Source of the DNA: Holophagae bacterium
Lineage (GTDB): Bacteria; Acidobacteriota; Thermoanaerobaculia; Thermoanaerobaculales; Sulfomarinibacteraceae
Assembly: GCA_030637505.1 (NCBI GenBank)
Contig: DAOWGJ010000022.1
Span: 1-7,989, forward strand
Length of the DNA: 7,989 nucleotides
Reading direction: 5' to 3'
Shown here: piece after piece, positions 1 through 5,990 of the stretch
Layout of the letters: every line of letters begins with the position of its first letter
Position numbering within the stretch: the stretch's first letter is position 1
Program-made: the position numbers and the translations under genes
Notes under the pieces: generated by a model
What the model saw: only the letters and a program-made list of their open reading frames with translations
The model's database searches: none
Told to the model about the DNA's origin: nothing

Positions 1-2532
1 AAAGGCCTGCCGGAGGTCGACATGGGACGCATCGGATTGACGGTCTCGCCGGCAAACCCCGACGTCGTCTACGCAATCATAGAGGCCGTTCGGGACGAGG
101 GCGGCTTCTTCCGCTCCACCGACCGCGGCGAAAGCTGGACCAAGCGCTCAGACCACGTCTCCGGCAGCCCCCAGTACTACAACGAGATCGTTGCCGACCC
201 AGCGGATGTTGACCGCGTCTACTCGCTGGAGACCTGGATGCAGTTGACGACCGACGGCGGAGAAACTTTTGGCAAAATCGGCTCGGCCTTTCGCCACGTC
301 GACGACCACGCGATGTGGATCGACCCGGCCGACCCACGCCACCTGCTGGTCGGCTGCGACGGCGGTATCTACGAAAGCTGGGATCGGGCGGAGACCTACG
401 TCTTCAAGGCCAATCTGCCGGTCACCCAGTTCTACCGCGTCGGCATCGACAATGCCGAACCCTTCTATTTCGTTTACGGCGGCACCCAGGACAACGCGAC
501 CCTCGGAGGGCCCTCCCGCACGCGGTCACCGTCGGGCATCGCCAACGAGGACTGGTTCGTCACCGTCTTCGGCGACGGTTTCCAGACCCGAGTCGACCCG
601 GAAGACCCGATGATCGTCTACTCAGAGTGGCAGTACGGCGGCCTGGTCCGCCACGACCGGCGTTCGGGAGAAGTCGTCAATATCCAGCCGATCGAACCTC
701 CAGGTGAGGAGCCCTTCAGGTGGAACTGGGATGCACCTCTGATCATCAGCCCGCACTCCCACACGCGGCTGTATTTCGCCGCCTCCCGTCTCTTCCGCTC
801 AGAAGACCGAGGCAACTCGTGGTCCATCGTCTCCCCCGTTCTTCATCGCGGCATCGACCGCGACACCCTCGAGGTGATGGACAGGGTCTGGGGTCCTGAC
901 GCCGTGGCCAAATCGAAATCGACATCGACCTTCGGCAATGCTGTCGCCCTGTCGGAATCACCCCTGGTCGAAGGCCTGATCTACGTCGGCACCGACGACG
1001 GCCTGATCTGGGTCAGCGAAGACGGCGGTGAAAACTGGCGAACGGAAAAGTCCTTCCCCGGTATCCCCGAGAACACCTACGTTGCCCGCCTGGAGGCTTC
1101 GATCCACGACGCCGACACTGTCTTCGCCACCTTTGACGCCCACAAGGACGGCGATTTCAAGCCCTACGTCCTCAAGAGCACCGACCGTGCCAAGACGTGG
1201 ACCAGCATCGCCGGCGATCTGCCGGAAAAAGGCATGGTGTGGGCTTTGGTCGAAGACCACGAGATTTCAGGCCTGTTGTTTGCCGGCACGGAGTACGGTC
1301 TGTTCTTCTCCTCAGACGGCGGCTCCGAATGGATCCGGCTCAAGGGCAATCTGCCGACCGTCGCCGTTCGAGACATTGCAGTCCAGCGCCGGGAGAGCGA
1401 TCTGGTCCTGGCAACCTTCGGACGCGGTTTCTACATCCTCGATGACTACTCTCCACTTCGAACAGCCGACGAAGCGACATTGCAGAAGAACACCCACCTC
1501 TTCGATGTCAAGGACCCTTGGGTCTATATCGAAAGCCCCCGCCTTGGGCTGCCATCTCTCGACAAGTCCTTCCAGGGCGACGCATTCTACGCCGCACCCA
1601 ACCCGCCCTACGGCGCCGTCTTCACCTACCACCTGGCCGAAGGTCTGAAAACCCGCCAGGAACAACGCATCGAAGCCGAAAAAAAAGCCGACGAAGAGGG
1701 CACAGCCCTGCAATACGCCACTCTCGATCAACTGCGAGCCGAAGACTCCGAGCATGACCCTGCCCTCATCCTGACCGTCACGGACTCAGGCGGCGCCGTC
1801 ATTCGCCGGATCGAGGGCCCTCGCACCAAGGGATTCCACCGAGTAGCCTGGGATCTCCGTTTGCCGGCAACGACCCCAATCGACCTCGACCCACCACCGG
1901 TCTCGCCCTGGGGGCCACCGCCACGTGGCCCGTTGGCAATACCGGGAACCTATAGCGTCACTCTTTCCAGCCTCGTCGACGGCCAACTCCAGCCTTCGGC
2001 CGGACCGGAGACCTTCACCCTGAAGCCCCTCGATCTGGCGACCTTCCCCGCTGAAGACCGCACCGAGGTCCAGGCCTTCCGCCTCGAGGCGGCCGAACTG
2101 CAACGAGCGGTGCACGCAGCCGTCGAGGTCGTGGCCGAGGTCGACGATCGGCTTGAACACCTGCGGCAGGCTGCTTTGGAAACCCCGAACGCCGATCAGA
2201 AGCTCTTGAGTGAGATCGCAAGCCTTGAGGCCGACCTCGAGGGCCTACGGCGGGAACTGACGGGCGACCGTTCCGCCGCCCGGCGCAATCATGCTGTTGC
2301 ACCGTCGATTCTCGGCCGGATCGAGGGCGTCGTCGGCGACCAGTGGTACGTGACCTCCGCGCCGACCCAGATCAACCGCGACTCGCTCCGATGGGCAGGG
2401 GAGGCGTTCACCGAACTGCTTCCGAAGCTCCGCCACCTGGTTGAGGACCGGCTGCAACCCCTCGAAACGCAACTGGAAACCGCCGGTGCACCGTGGACTC
2501 CGGGCCGTTTCCCGACCTGGGAGCCCCGATAG
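1..2532 (+). CDS. Asp-box (BNR/VPS10-like) beta-propeller protein with FlgD-like C-terminal Ig domain, 5'-partial
   Basis: The frame is open from base 1 (codons KGLPEVD before the first ATG at 22), and the opening already matches family-internal sequence (GRIGLTVSPANPDVVYA). The true start is therefore upstream and the window holds the C-terminal 843 residues. Asp-boxes (S/T-x-D-x-G-x-x-W) lie at 115-138, 247-270, 799-822, 1015-1038, 1177-1200 and 1309-1332, with a degenerate one at 376-399; these are the turns of sortilin/sialidase-type propellers. The stretch ending FGRGFYILDDYSPLR (to about 1461) closes the propeller in this family. About 1762-1983 (LTVTDSGGAV, KGFHRVAWDLR, GTYSVTL) resembles a FlgD-type Ig domain. 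About 2040-2500 is charged, heptad-like and probably helical or coiled-coil. Such proteins are usually exported, but the signal peptide would be outside the window. No hydrolase active site is apparent and the substrate is unknown, so 'glycosyl hydrolase' labels should be treated cautiously. Gene 2 begins 7 nt after its TAG stop. Confidence 0.9.
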   Translation, partial: KGLPEVDMGRIGLTVSPANPDVVYAIIEAVRDEGGFFRSTDRGESWTKRSDHVSGSPQYYNEIVADPADVDRVYSLETWMQLTTDGGETFGKIGSAFRHVDDHAMWIDPADPRHLLVGCDGGIYESWDRAETYVFKANLPVTQFYRVGIDNAEPFYFVYGGTQDNATLGGPSRTRSPSGIANEDWFVTVFGDGFQTRVDPEDPMIVYSEWQYGGLVRHDRRSGEVVNIQPIEPPGEEPFRWNWDAPLIISPHSHTRLYFAASRLFRSEDRGNSWSIVSPVLHRGIDRDTLEVMDRVWGPDAVAKSKSTSTFGNAVALSESPLVEGLIYVGTDDGLIWVSEDGGENWRTEKSFPGIPENTYVARLEASIHDADTVFATFDAHKDGDFKPYVLKSTDRAKTWTSIAGDLPEKGMVWALVEDHEISGLLFAGTEYGLFFSSDGGSEWIRLKGNLPTVAVRDIAVQRRESDLVLATFGRGFYILDDYSPLRTADEATLQKNTHLFDVKDPWVYIESPRLGLPSLDKSFQGDAFYAAPNPPYGAVFTYHLAEGLKTRQEQRIEAEKKADEEGTALQYATLDQLRAEDSEHDPALILTVTDSGGAVIRRIEGPRTKGFHRVAWDLRLPATTPIDLDPPPVSPWGPPPRGPLAIPGTYSVTLSSLVDGQLQPSAGPETFTLKPLDLATFPAEDRTEVQAFRLEAAELQRAVHAAVEVVAEVDDRLEHLRQAALETPNADQKLLSEIASLEADLEGLRRELTGDRSAARRNHAVAPSILGRIEGVVGDQWYVTSAPTQINRDSLRWAGEAFTELLPKLRHLVEDRLQPLETQLETAGAPWTPGRFPTWEPR

Positions 2533-2539
2533 GCCACAG

Positions 2540-3382
2540 ATGCGAAGGTCCTCAGATTTGGGTCGCAGACATGAGTCCTCGCGACGATCCAGCAAGTGGA
2601 CGGGGCCGCTGTTATGCGTCTACGTGCTGGCAGCGATGTTCGGAGCGGCAGCCCTCGCCCACGCCCTTTCCGGGCTGCCGTCGGAGTTCACCCTATTTGA
2701 GTTCTCCGACGACACGGATGTGCAGGCAGAAGCAGAGCGAGTTCGACTGTGGGTAGCAACCGAGGTTCCCGCTGCCGCCGGCTGGCTCGCACCCATGGGT
2801 CTCTTCGACTTCGAGGACGACCTCAGGAGCGTTCTGACACCGAACGATTGGGAACTGGCCAACGTCTCTCTTGAGGGCCGCGTCGAGCGACTCAATCACA
2901 GCATCACCCGAATCAGGGCAGACTTCCTCAACGCCGCCTCGCTGTTGGGCGTAATATTTTTCGGCGGGTTTGTCTTCGCCTGCCTGGCCCTCCTGCGGCC
3001 AAGCGTGGGCTCGGCTTTTCTTCTCTGTCTCTTTCCCCTTTTCGCGACCCCGGTGGCCACCGAACCGTTGATCGGCGTGGACAACATGAGCCTGTTCTAC
3101 CTGACCTTGCCCATGCTGATCACCGGTGGGACAATCCTGCTCATCGAAATCACACAAGCTATCGGGACCTCGGTCAGCGGTCCCCGCTCCGAAGCCTGGA
3201 TGCGTATCTGGGGCGGGTTGGGACTGATTGCAATTGGGGCTGCCGCCAGTACGGTCGGCATACTGTTGGCGAAGGCCACGAACGCCGGTGTATTGGCCGT
3301 CGCCGTGGGGCCGGTTCTCTATGGTGTGTTCTCGGTGACCTGGGGAATTGTCGGCTTGTTCAAGAGGCGCGGCAAACCTTAG
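2540..3382 (+). CDS. hypothetical polytopic membrane protein (about six TM segments)
   Basis: I do not recognise this 280-residue protein. Residues 1-20 are strongly basic (many Arg and Ser), which predicts a cytoplasmic N-terminus. A first hydrophobic segment covers about 22-44. It is followed by an acidic, mostly soluble region (about 45-130; FEFSDDTD, FDFEDDL) likely outside the membrane. Five more hydrophobic segments follow at about 133-152, 157-176, 184-208, 223-245 and 249-274, and the tail KRRGKP is basic. The ATG at 2540 is chosen because it lies 7 nt after the upstream stop and leaves the basic N-terminus intact. No strong ribosome binding site precedes it. A TTG at 2558 preceded by AAGG is a possible alternative. 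The frame is also open upstream to 2441, but that would overlap gene 1. The short gap suggests co-transcription or translational coupling with the propeller gene. A functional link, for example as its membrane partner, is only an inference. The stop codon TAG lies inside the TTAG duplication flanking the next element. Confidence 0.75.
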   Translation: MRRSSDLGRRHESSRRSSKWTGPLLCVYVLAAMFGAAALAHALSGLPSEFTLFEFSDDTDVQAEAERVRLWVATEVPAAAGWLAPMGLFDFEDDLRSVLTPNDWELANVSLEGRVERLNHSITRIRADFLNAASLLGVIFFGGFVFACLALLRPSVGSAFLLCLFPLFATPVATEPLIGVDNMSLFYLTLPMLITGGTILLIEITQAIGTSVSGPRSEAWMRIWGGLGLIAIGAAASTVGILLAKATNAGVLAVAVGPVLYGVFSVTWGIVGLFKRRGKP

Positions 3383-3400
3383 CCCGCACTTCTCACCAGT
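3383..3400 (+). repeat. left terminal inverted repeat of the MITE-like element
   Basis: Eighteen bases, CCCGCACTTCTCACCAGT, pair perfectly with 3589-3606. Pairing stops at the next base inward (3401 G against 3588 G). Beyond the outer edge the flanks are direct rather than inverted copies (TTAG on both sides), which places the element boundary here. Confidence 0.85.
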
Positions 3401-3503
3401 GATCTGCTGCGGCGCGAAATACACAGCGATCTTCGGAGCTTTCTTGAATTCGCTCATCACCTCGGAGCCGAAGGCGGAGAGACGCAAGCCGCGCAGCGGT
3501 GCC

Positions 3504-3536
3504 AGCGAACATAGTACGAACTATGCCTCATTCGCT
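3504..3536. repeat. internal hairpin in the centre of the MITE-like element
   Basis: CATAGT (3510-3515) and ACTATG (3520-3525) form a perfect 6-bp stem with loop ACGA. An outer stem AGCGAA (3504-3509) with TTCGCT (3531-3536) extends it, with CCTCA bulged on one side. The structure could form in RNA or as a cruciform in DNA. It strengthens the case that this stretch is a structured element and not decayed coding sequence. Confidence 0.6.
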
Positions 3537-3588
3537 CAATCTGCGAAAACGCCGAATCTCACCATGTCTTCCGCCCCTCGCGACGAAG

Positions 3589-3606
3589 ACTGGTGAGAAG
3601 TGCGGG
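3589..3606 (-). repeat. right terminal inverted repeat of the MITE-like element
   Basis: ACTGGTGAGAAGTGCGGG is the exact reverse complement of 3383-3400 and is followed by the second TTAG copy. The same end also pairs internally: TCTCACCATGTCTTC (3557-3571) pairs with GAAGACTGGTGAGA (3585-3598) with one bulged base, forming a second nested hairpin. Confidence 0.85.
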
Positions 3607-3633
3607 TTAGATTCAGGGCGATTCCAGTCGCCG

Positions 3634-3667
3634 CTCCAGATTCCTGCCCTCGATCGGGAATGAGGAG
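3634..3667 (-). terminator. possible hairpin terminator downstream of the TetR gene
   Basis: CTCC (3634-3637) and ATTCC (3640-3644) pair with GGAAT (3657-3661) and GGAG (3664-3667). This gives nine base pairs interrupted by a 2x2 internal loop, with a 12-nt apical loop. The hairpin starts 15 nt past the stop of the minus-strand repressor gene, the expected place for a terminator. There is no T-tract on the minus strand, so intrinsic termination would be weak. The remaining bases of 3611-3682 hold nothing else that I can recognise. Confidence 0.3.
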
Positions 3668-3682
3668 CCCTCCCTTCGTGGC

Positions 3683-4282
3683 TCACTCCAATGGAAAACC
3701 GCGTTCGAGGCAATCCAGGGCGTCCAGGCCCAGCTTGACGAGGTCCTCCTCGCCGTTGGCCTCAAACCAGTGGCGCAGGGTCGCGCGGATCACTCCAAGG
3801 GTCGCCCCCGCCAGGACCCAGGCGCGCAGCTCCGCGGCAGGGCCTGGTCCGCTCCTCTGAACAAACGCCCTGGCCATGGCCACCTCCCATTCGCGATCGA
3901 TCGCTCCCTCCGTGGCTTGGAGATTCGGGGAGCTTCCGATGAGCTGCTGCTGGGAGATCGCGTGGGCCCGGTTCTCCATGTGCTCCACCGCAAAGATCGT
4001 CGCCATCCGACGAAGGGTGTCGAAGGGACTCTCGTCCTCGGGTGCGGCCTCCAAGAAAGCAATCAATTCCCGCAAACGTTCCGCTCGATGGGGGAAGACC
4101 AGCTCCTCCTTGCTCGGGAAGTAGCGGAAGAAGGTCCGACGGGAGATCTCCACGGTCTCGCAGAGCTCGTCGATGGTCGTCGCCTCAAAGCCCTTTTCGT
4201 GAAACAGTTTGTTCGCAACCGCCACCAACGCTGCCCGCGTGGCCCTTTTCTTTCGTTGACGCAGTGATGCTAGATTTTTCAC
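3683..4282 (-). CDS. TetR/AcrR-family transcriptional repressor, MftR-like
   Basis: The protein is 199 residues, normal for TetR regulators, which act as dimeric DNA-binding repressors released by a small ligand. A basic N-terminal arm (RQRKKRATRAALVAVA) leads into the helix-turn-helix at about residues 35-63, with the family-typical TTIDEL, ISRRTFFRYF and PSKEELVF. The remaining helices form the ligand pocket. RYFPSKEELVF and the C-terminal half resemble MftR-type regulators, some of which respond to acyl-CoA; assigning that ligand here is an inference. The GTG at 4282 is chosen because it gives the usual N-terminus length and leaves the 4311-4331 palindrome fully intergenic. A TTG at 4312 would add ten residues and begin at the operator edge, which is less likely; neither start has a clear Shine-Dalgarno. 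The gene is divergent from the PfaD-like gene, the standard layout for a TetR that controls its neighbour and itself. Confidence 0.93.
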   Translation of the reverse strand: MKNLASLRQRKKRATRAALVAVANKLFHEKGFEATTIDELCETVEISRRTFFRYFPSKEELVFPHRAERLRELIAFLEAAPEDESPFDTLRRMATIFAVEHMENRAHAISQQQLIGSSPNLQATEGAIDREWEVAMARAFVQRSGPGPAAELRAWVLAGATLGVIRATLRHWFEANGEEDLVKLGLDALDCLERGFPLE

Positions 4283-4310
4283 AACGAATACGATACCGTC
4301 CCCGAGTGCC

Positions 4311-4331
4311 AAATGCCACTGAGTGGCATTT
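4311..4331. promoter_or_regulatory. perfect palindromic operator, probably for the adjacent TetR repressor
   Basis: Two perfect 10-base arms, AAATGCCACT (4311-4320) and AGTGGCATTT (4322-4331), are separated by one G. This length and spacing are typical of TetR operators. The palindrome lies between the divergent tetR and pfaD-like starts, so one bound dimer could repress both. A further GAGTGCC at 4304-4310 echoes the GAGTGGC at 4321-4327 with a 17-nt period. I could not place convincing -35/-10 boxes. A short terminator or attenuator hairpin (arms followed by T's) is the alternative, but no plus-strand gene ends upstream. Confidence 0.72.
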
Positions 4332-4334
4332 TTC

Positions 4335-4340
4335 GAGAGG
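4335..4340 (+). promoter_or_regulatory. ribosome binding site deciding the PfaD-like start
   Basis: GAGAGG lies 6 nt before the GTG at 4347. The alternative in-frame GTG at 4323 falls inside the operator palindrome and has no Shine-Dalgarno, so this site favours the downstream start. Confidence 0.6.
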
Positions 4341-4346
4341 CCCTCA

Positions 4347-5972
4347 GTGACGCTTGAAAAAGCTTACCAGAACCGATGGCGTGCAGAAGCCGGTCAAGGG
4401 CCGGCCTTCGAGCCATTCGAAATCGACAGAGCCCTGTGCAGGGTCCGGGAGACTGCCTTCATCGTGCAGGATCCGGCCAGCGGCAGAATGGGCTTGGGCC
4501 TGGGTGGCAACGCCGCGCCCCCTGGTGAGGGGAACGGACCAACATTCCCACTCGTCGCGACGTTGGCGCCCATCTGGCCGGAGTGGCTCGGCGACCGTGG
4601 TTTCGGCGAGGCGCACGGCACACGTTTCCCCTATGTCACCGGTGCGATGGCTAACGGCATTGCCTCGGCTCGGATGGTCGCCGCGGTCGCCAAGGCCGGC
4701 TTCCTCGGCTTTTTCGGCGCAGCAGGTCTGCCGCTGGAGCACGTGGAGACTGCCCTCGGCGAGCTGCAGAGCGAGCTGGATCCCGATTGTCTGCCCTGGG
4801 GCAGCAACCTGATCTACAGCCCGAACGAGCCCGATCTCGAGGAGGCCGTCGCCGACCTCTACATCAGGCGGGGGGTGCGCCGCGTCTCCGCCGCAGCCTA
4901 CATGGCGCTCACCCCTGCCGTCGTTCGTTTCGCCTGCTCCGGTCTTCGGCGCGGCCCCTCGGGAAGAATCCTCCGGACCAACCACGTCTTTGCCAAGATC
5001 TCCCGCATTGAGGTGGCACGGCTCTTTCTCGAACCCGCCCCGACCATCATCCTCGACGCGCTCGTCGCACGTGGCCTGCTCAGTGCCGAAGAGGCCGACT
5101 TGGCGGCCCATTTACCTCTCGCCGAGGACATCACAGTCGAGTCCGACTCGGGCGGCCACACCGACAATCGACCTCTGGCCGCTCTGTTTCCGTCCATCCT
5201 CGCTCTGCGTGATGAAATGACAAGAAAACACGGGTATGACCGGCAGATCCGCGTCGGCGCCGCCGGCGGACTGGGCACGCCTTCAGCTGTGGCGGCGGCC
5301 TTTGCACTCGGCGCAGCGTACGTGCTGACCGGCTCGGTCAACCAGGCGTGCGTCGAGTCCGGGCTCGATGTCGAAGGTCGTCAGATGCTGACCCAGGCCG
5401 GTCTCGCAGACGTGGTCATGGCGCCCGCTGCCGACATGTTCGAATTGGGAGTCGAGGTCCAGGTTCTCCAACGCGGAACCATGTTCGGCGCGAGAGCCAA
5501 AAAGCTGTACGAGCTCTACCGCCGCTACGACTCCCTGGGCGAGATTCCGGCCGAGGAACGCGAGTCTGTGGAGAGGCAGATCCTCAAAACCAGCTTTTCG
5601 GAGGCATGGAACGCCACCAGGCAGTTCTGGTCAAGCCGTGATCCGGGCCAGGTCGAGCGTGCAGAGGAGGACTCGAAACACCTGATGGCGCTGGTCTTCC
5701 GTTCGTATCTGGGTCAGGCCAGCCGCTGGGCCATCAGCGGAGAGAAGGACCGCACCCTGGATTATCAGATCTGGTGCGGTCCGGCCATGGGCGCCTTCAA
5801 CTCCTGGGTCAAGGGCAGCTTCCTCGAGGCGCCGACCAATCGCCGGGTGGTCCAGGTCGCGCTCAACCTGATGGAGGGCGCAGCAGTCGTCACCCGTGCT
5901 CAACAGCTTCGCACGTCCGGCCTCGCGGTCTCACCCGCGTCCTTCAACTTCCGTCCCCGTCCGCTCGACTGA
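4347..5972 (+). CDS. pfaD: PfaD-family trans-acting enoyl reductase (FMN-dependent, nitronate monooxygenase-like fold)
   Basis: The 541-residue product matches the usual length of PfaD-family proteins. These TIM-barrel flavoproteins act in trans on ACP-bound intermediates, reducing enoyl groups for polyunsaturated fatty acid or secondary-lipid synthases. Family marks include TGAMANGIAS (about 98-107), AKAGFLGFFGAAGLPL (115-130), the ESDSGGHTDNRP block (265-276) and IRVGAAGGLGTPSAVAAAFA (301-320) followed by GAAYVLTGSVNQ (322-333). The last two blocks are the glycine-rich regions expected to bind the FMN phosphate and to carry the active-site histidine region. The C-terminal third (FGARAKKLYELYRRYDSL, IWCGPAMGAFNSWVKGS) is the PfaD-specific extension that separates the family from simple nitronate monooxygenases. 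The start is the GTG at 4347, preceded by GAGAGG. The PfaA-like synthase starts 18 nt downstream, so the two are probably co-transcribed. The gene is divergent from tetR across a palindrome, which suggests TetR control. The position before pfaA is unlike marine pfaABCD clusters. Confidence 0.93.
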   Translation: MTLEKAYQNRWRAEAGQGPAFEPFEIDRALCRVRETAFIVQDPASGRMGLGLGGNAAPPGEGNGPTFPLVATLAPIWPEWLGDRGFGEAHGTRFPYVTGAMANGIASARMVAAVAKAGFLGFFGAAGLPLEHVETALGELQSELDPDCLPWGSNLIYSPNEPDLEEAVADLYIRRGVRRVSAAAYMALTPAVVRFACSGLRRGPSGRILRTNHVFAKISRIEVARLFLEPAPTIILDALVARGLLSAEEADLAAHLPLAEDITVESDSGGHTDNRPLAALFPSILALRDEMTRKHGYDRQIRVGAAGGLGTPSAVAAAFALGAAYVLTGSVNQACVESGLDVEGRQMLTQAGLADVVMAPAADMFELGVEVQVLQRGTMFGARAKKLYELYRRYDSLGEIPAEERESVERQILKTSFSEAWNATRQFWSSRDPGQVERAEEDSKHLMALVFRSYLGQASRWAISGEKDRTLDYQIWCGPAMGAFNSWVKGSFLEAPTNRRVVQVALNLMEGAAVVTRAQQLRTSGLAVSPASFNFRPRPLD

Positions 5973-5981
5973 AGAATCAAC

Positions 5982-5985
5982 GAGG
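5982..5985 (+). promoter_or_regulatory. ribosome binding site of the PKS gene
   Basis: GAGG is placed 5 nt before the ATG at 5991, in the 18-nt gap after the pfaD-like stop. It supports this ATG as the true start and translation from a shared mRNA. Confidence 0.6.
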
Positions 5986-5990
5986 TACTC

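Larger units (their letters stand above)
3383..3606. mobile_element. MITE-like non-autonomous element with 18-bp perfect terminal inverted repeats and TTAG target duplication
   Basis: The 224-bp element begins with CCCGCACTTCTCACCAGT (3383-3400) and ends with its exact reverse complement ACTGGTGAGAAGTGCGGG (3589-3606). TTAG directly flanks both ends (3379-3382 and 3607-3610), as expected for a 4-bp target-site duplication. The interior encodes no transposase and is rich in secondary structure. This combination of perfect terminal repeats, direct duplication, small size and no gene is the classic MITE architecture. The target TTAG fits the YTAR preference I associate with some IS5-group elements, and IS1380-type elements also make 4-bp duplications. 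The parent family cannot be assigned from this window, and a REP-type or structured-RNA element remains possible. Confidence 0.75.

Noticed and set aside
22..24. ATG at 22 as the start of the propeller gene
   Set aside because: The frame is open from base 1 and the family sequence is already under way before this codon. The gene simply enters from the left edge.
2441..2539. Upstream in-frame start for the membrane protein
   Set aside because: It would overlap the propeller gene by about 90 bases and add an Arg/Pro-rich stretch that reads as a shadow of the other frame.
2693..3487. Long minus-strand frame (264 codons) opposite the membrane protein
   Set aside because: It is antisense to a gene with clear hydrophobic segments, has low-complexity shadow composition, and runs through the transposable element.
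3348..3596. Plus-strand frame of 82 codons across the gene end and the element
   Set aside because: It begins inside the membrane-protein gene in another frame and is explained by the structured repeat. It has no ribosome binding site or protein-like character.
4311..4333. Palindrome plus T-run as a rho-independent terminator
   Set aside because: No plus-strand gene ends before it, a one-base spacer leaves a very short loop, and its position between divergent starts fits an operator better.
4323..4346. GTG at 4323 as the PfaD-like start
   Set aside because: It lies inside the palindromic operator and lacks a Shine-Dalgarno, while the GTG at 4347 has GAGAGG at a good distance.
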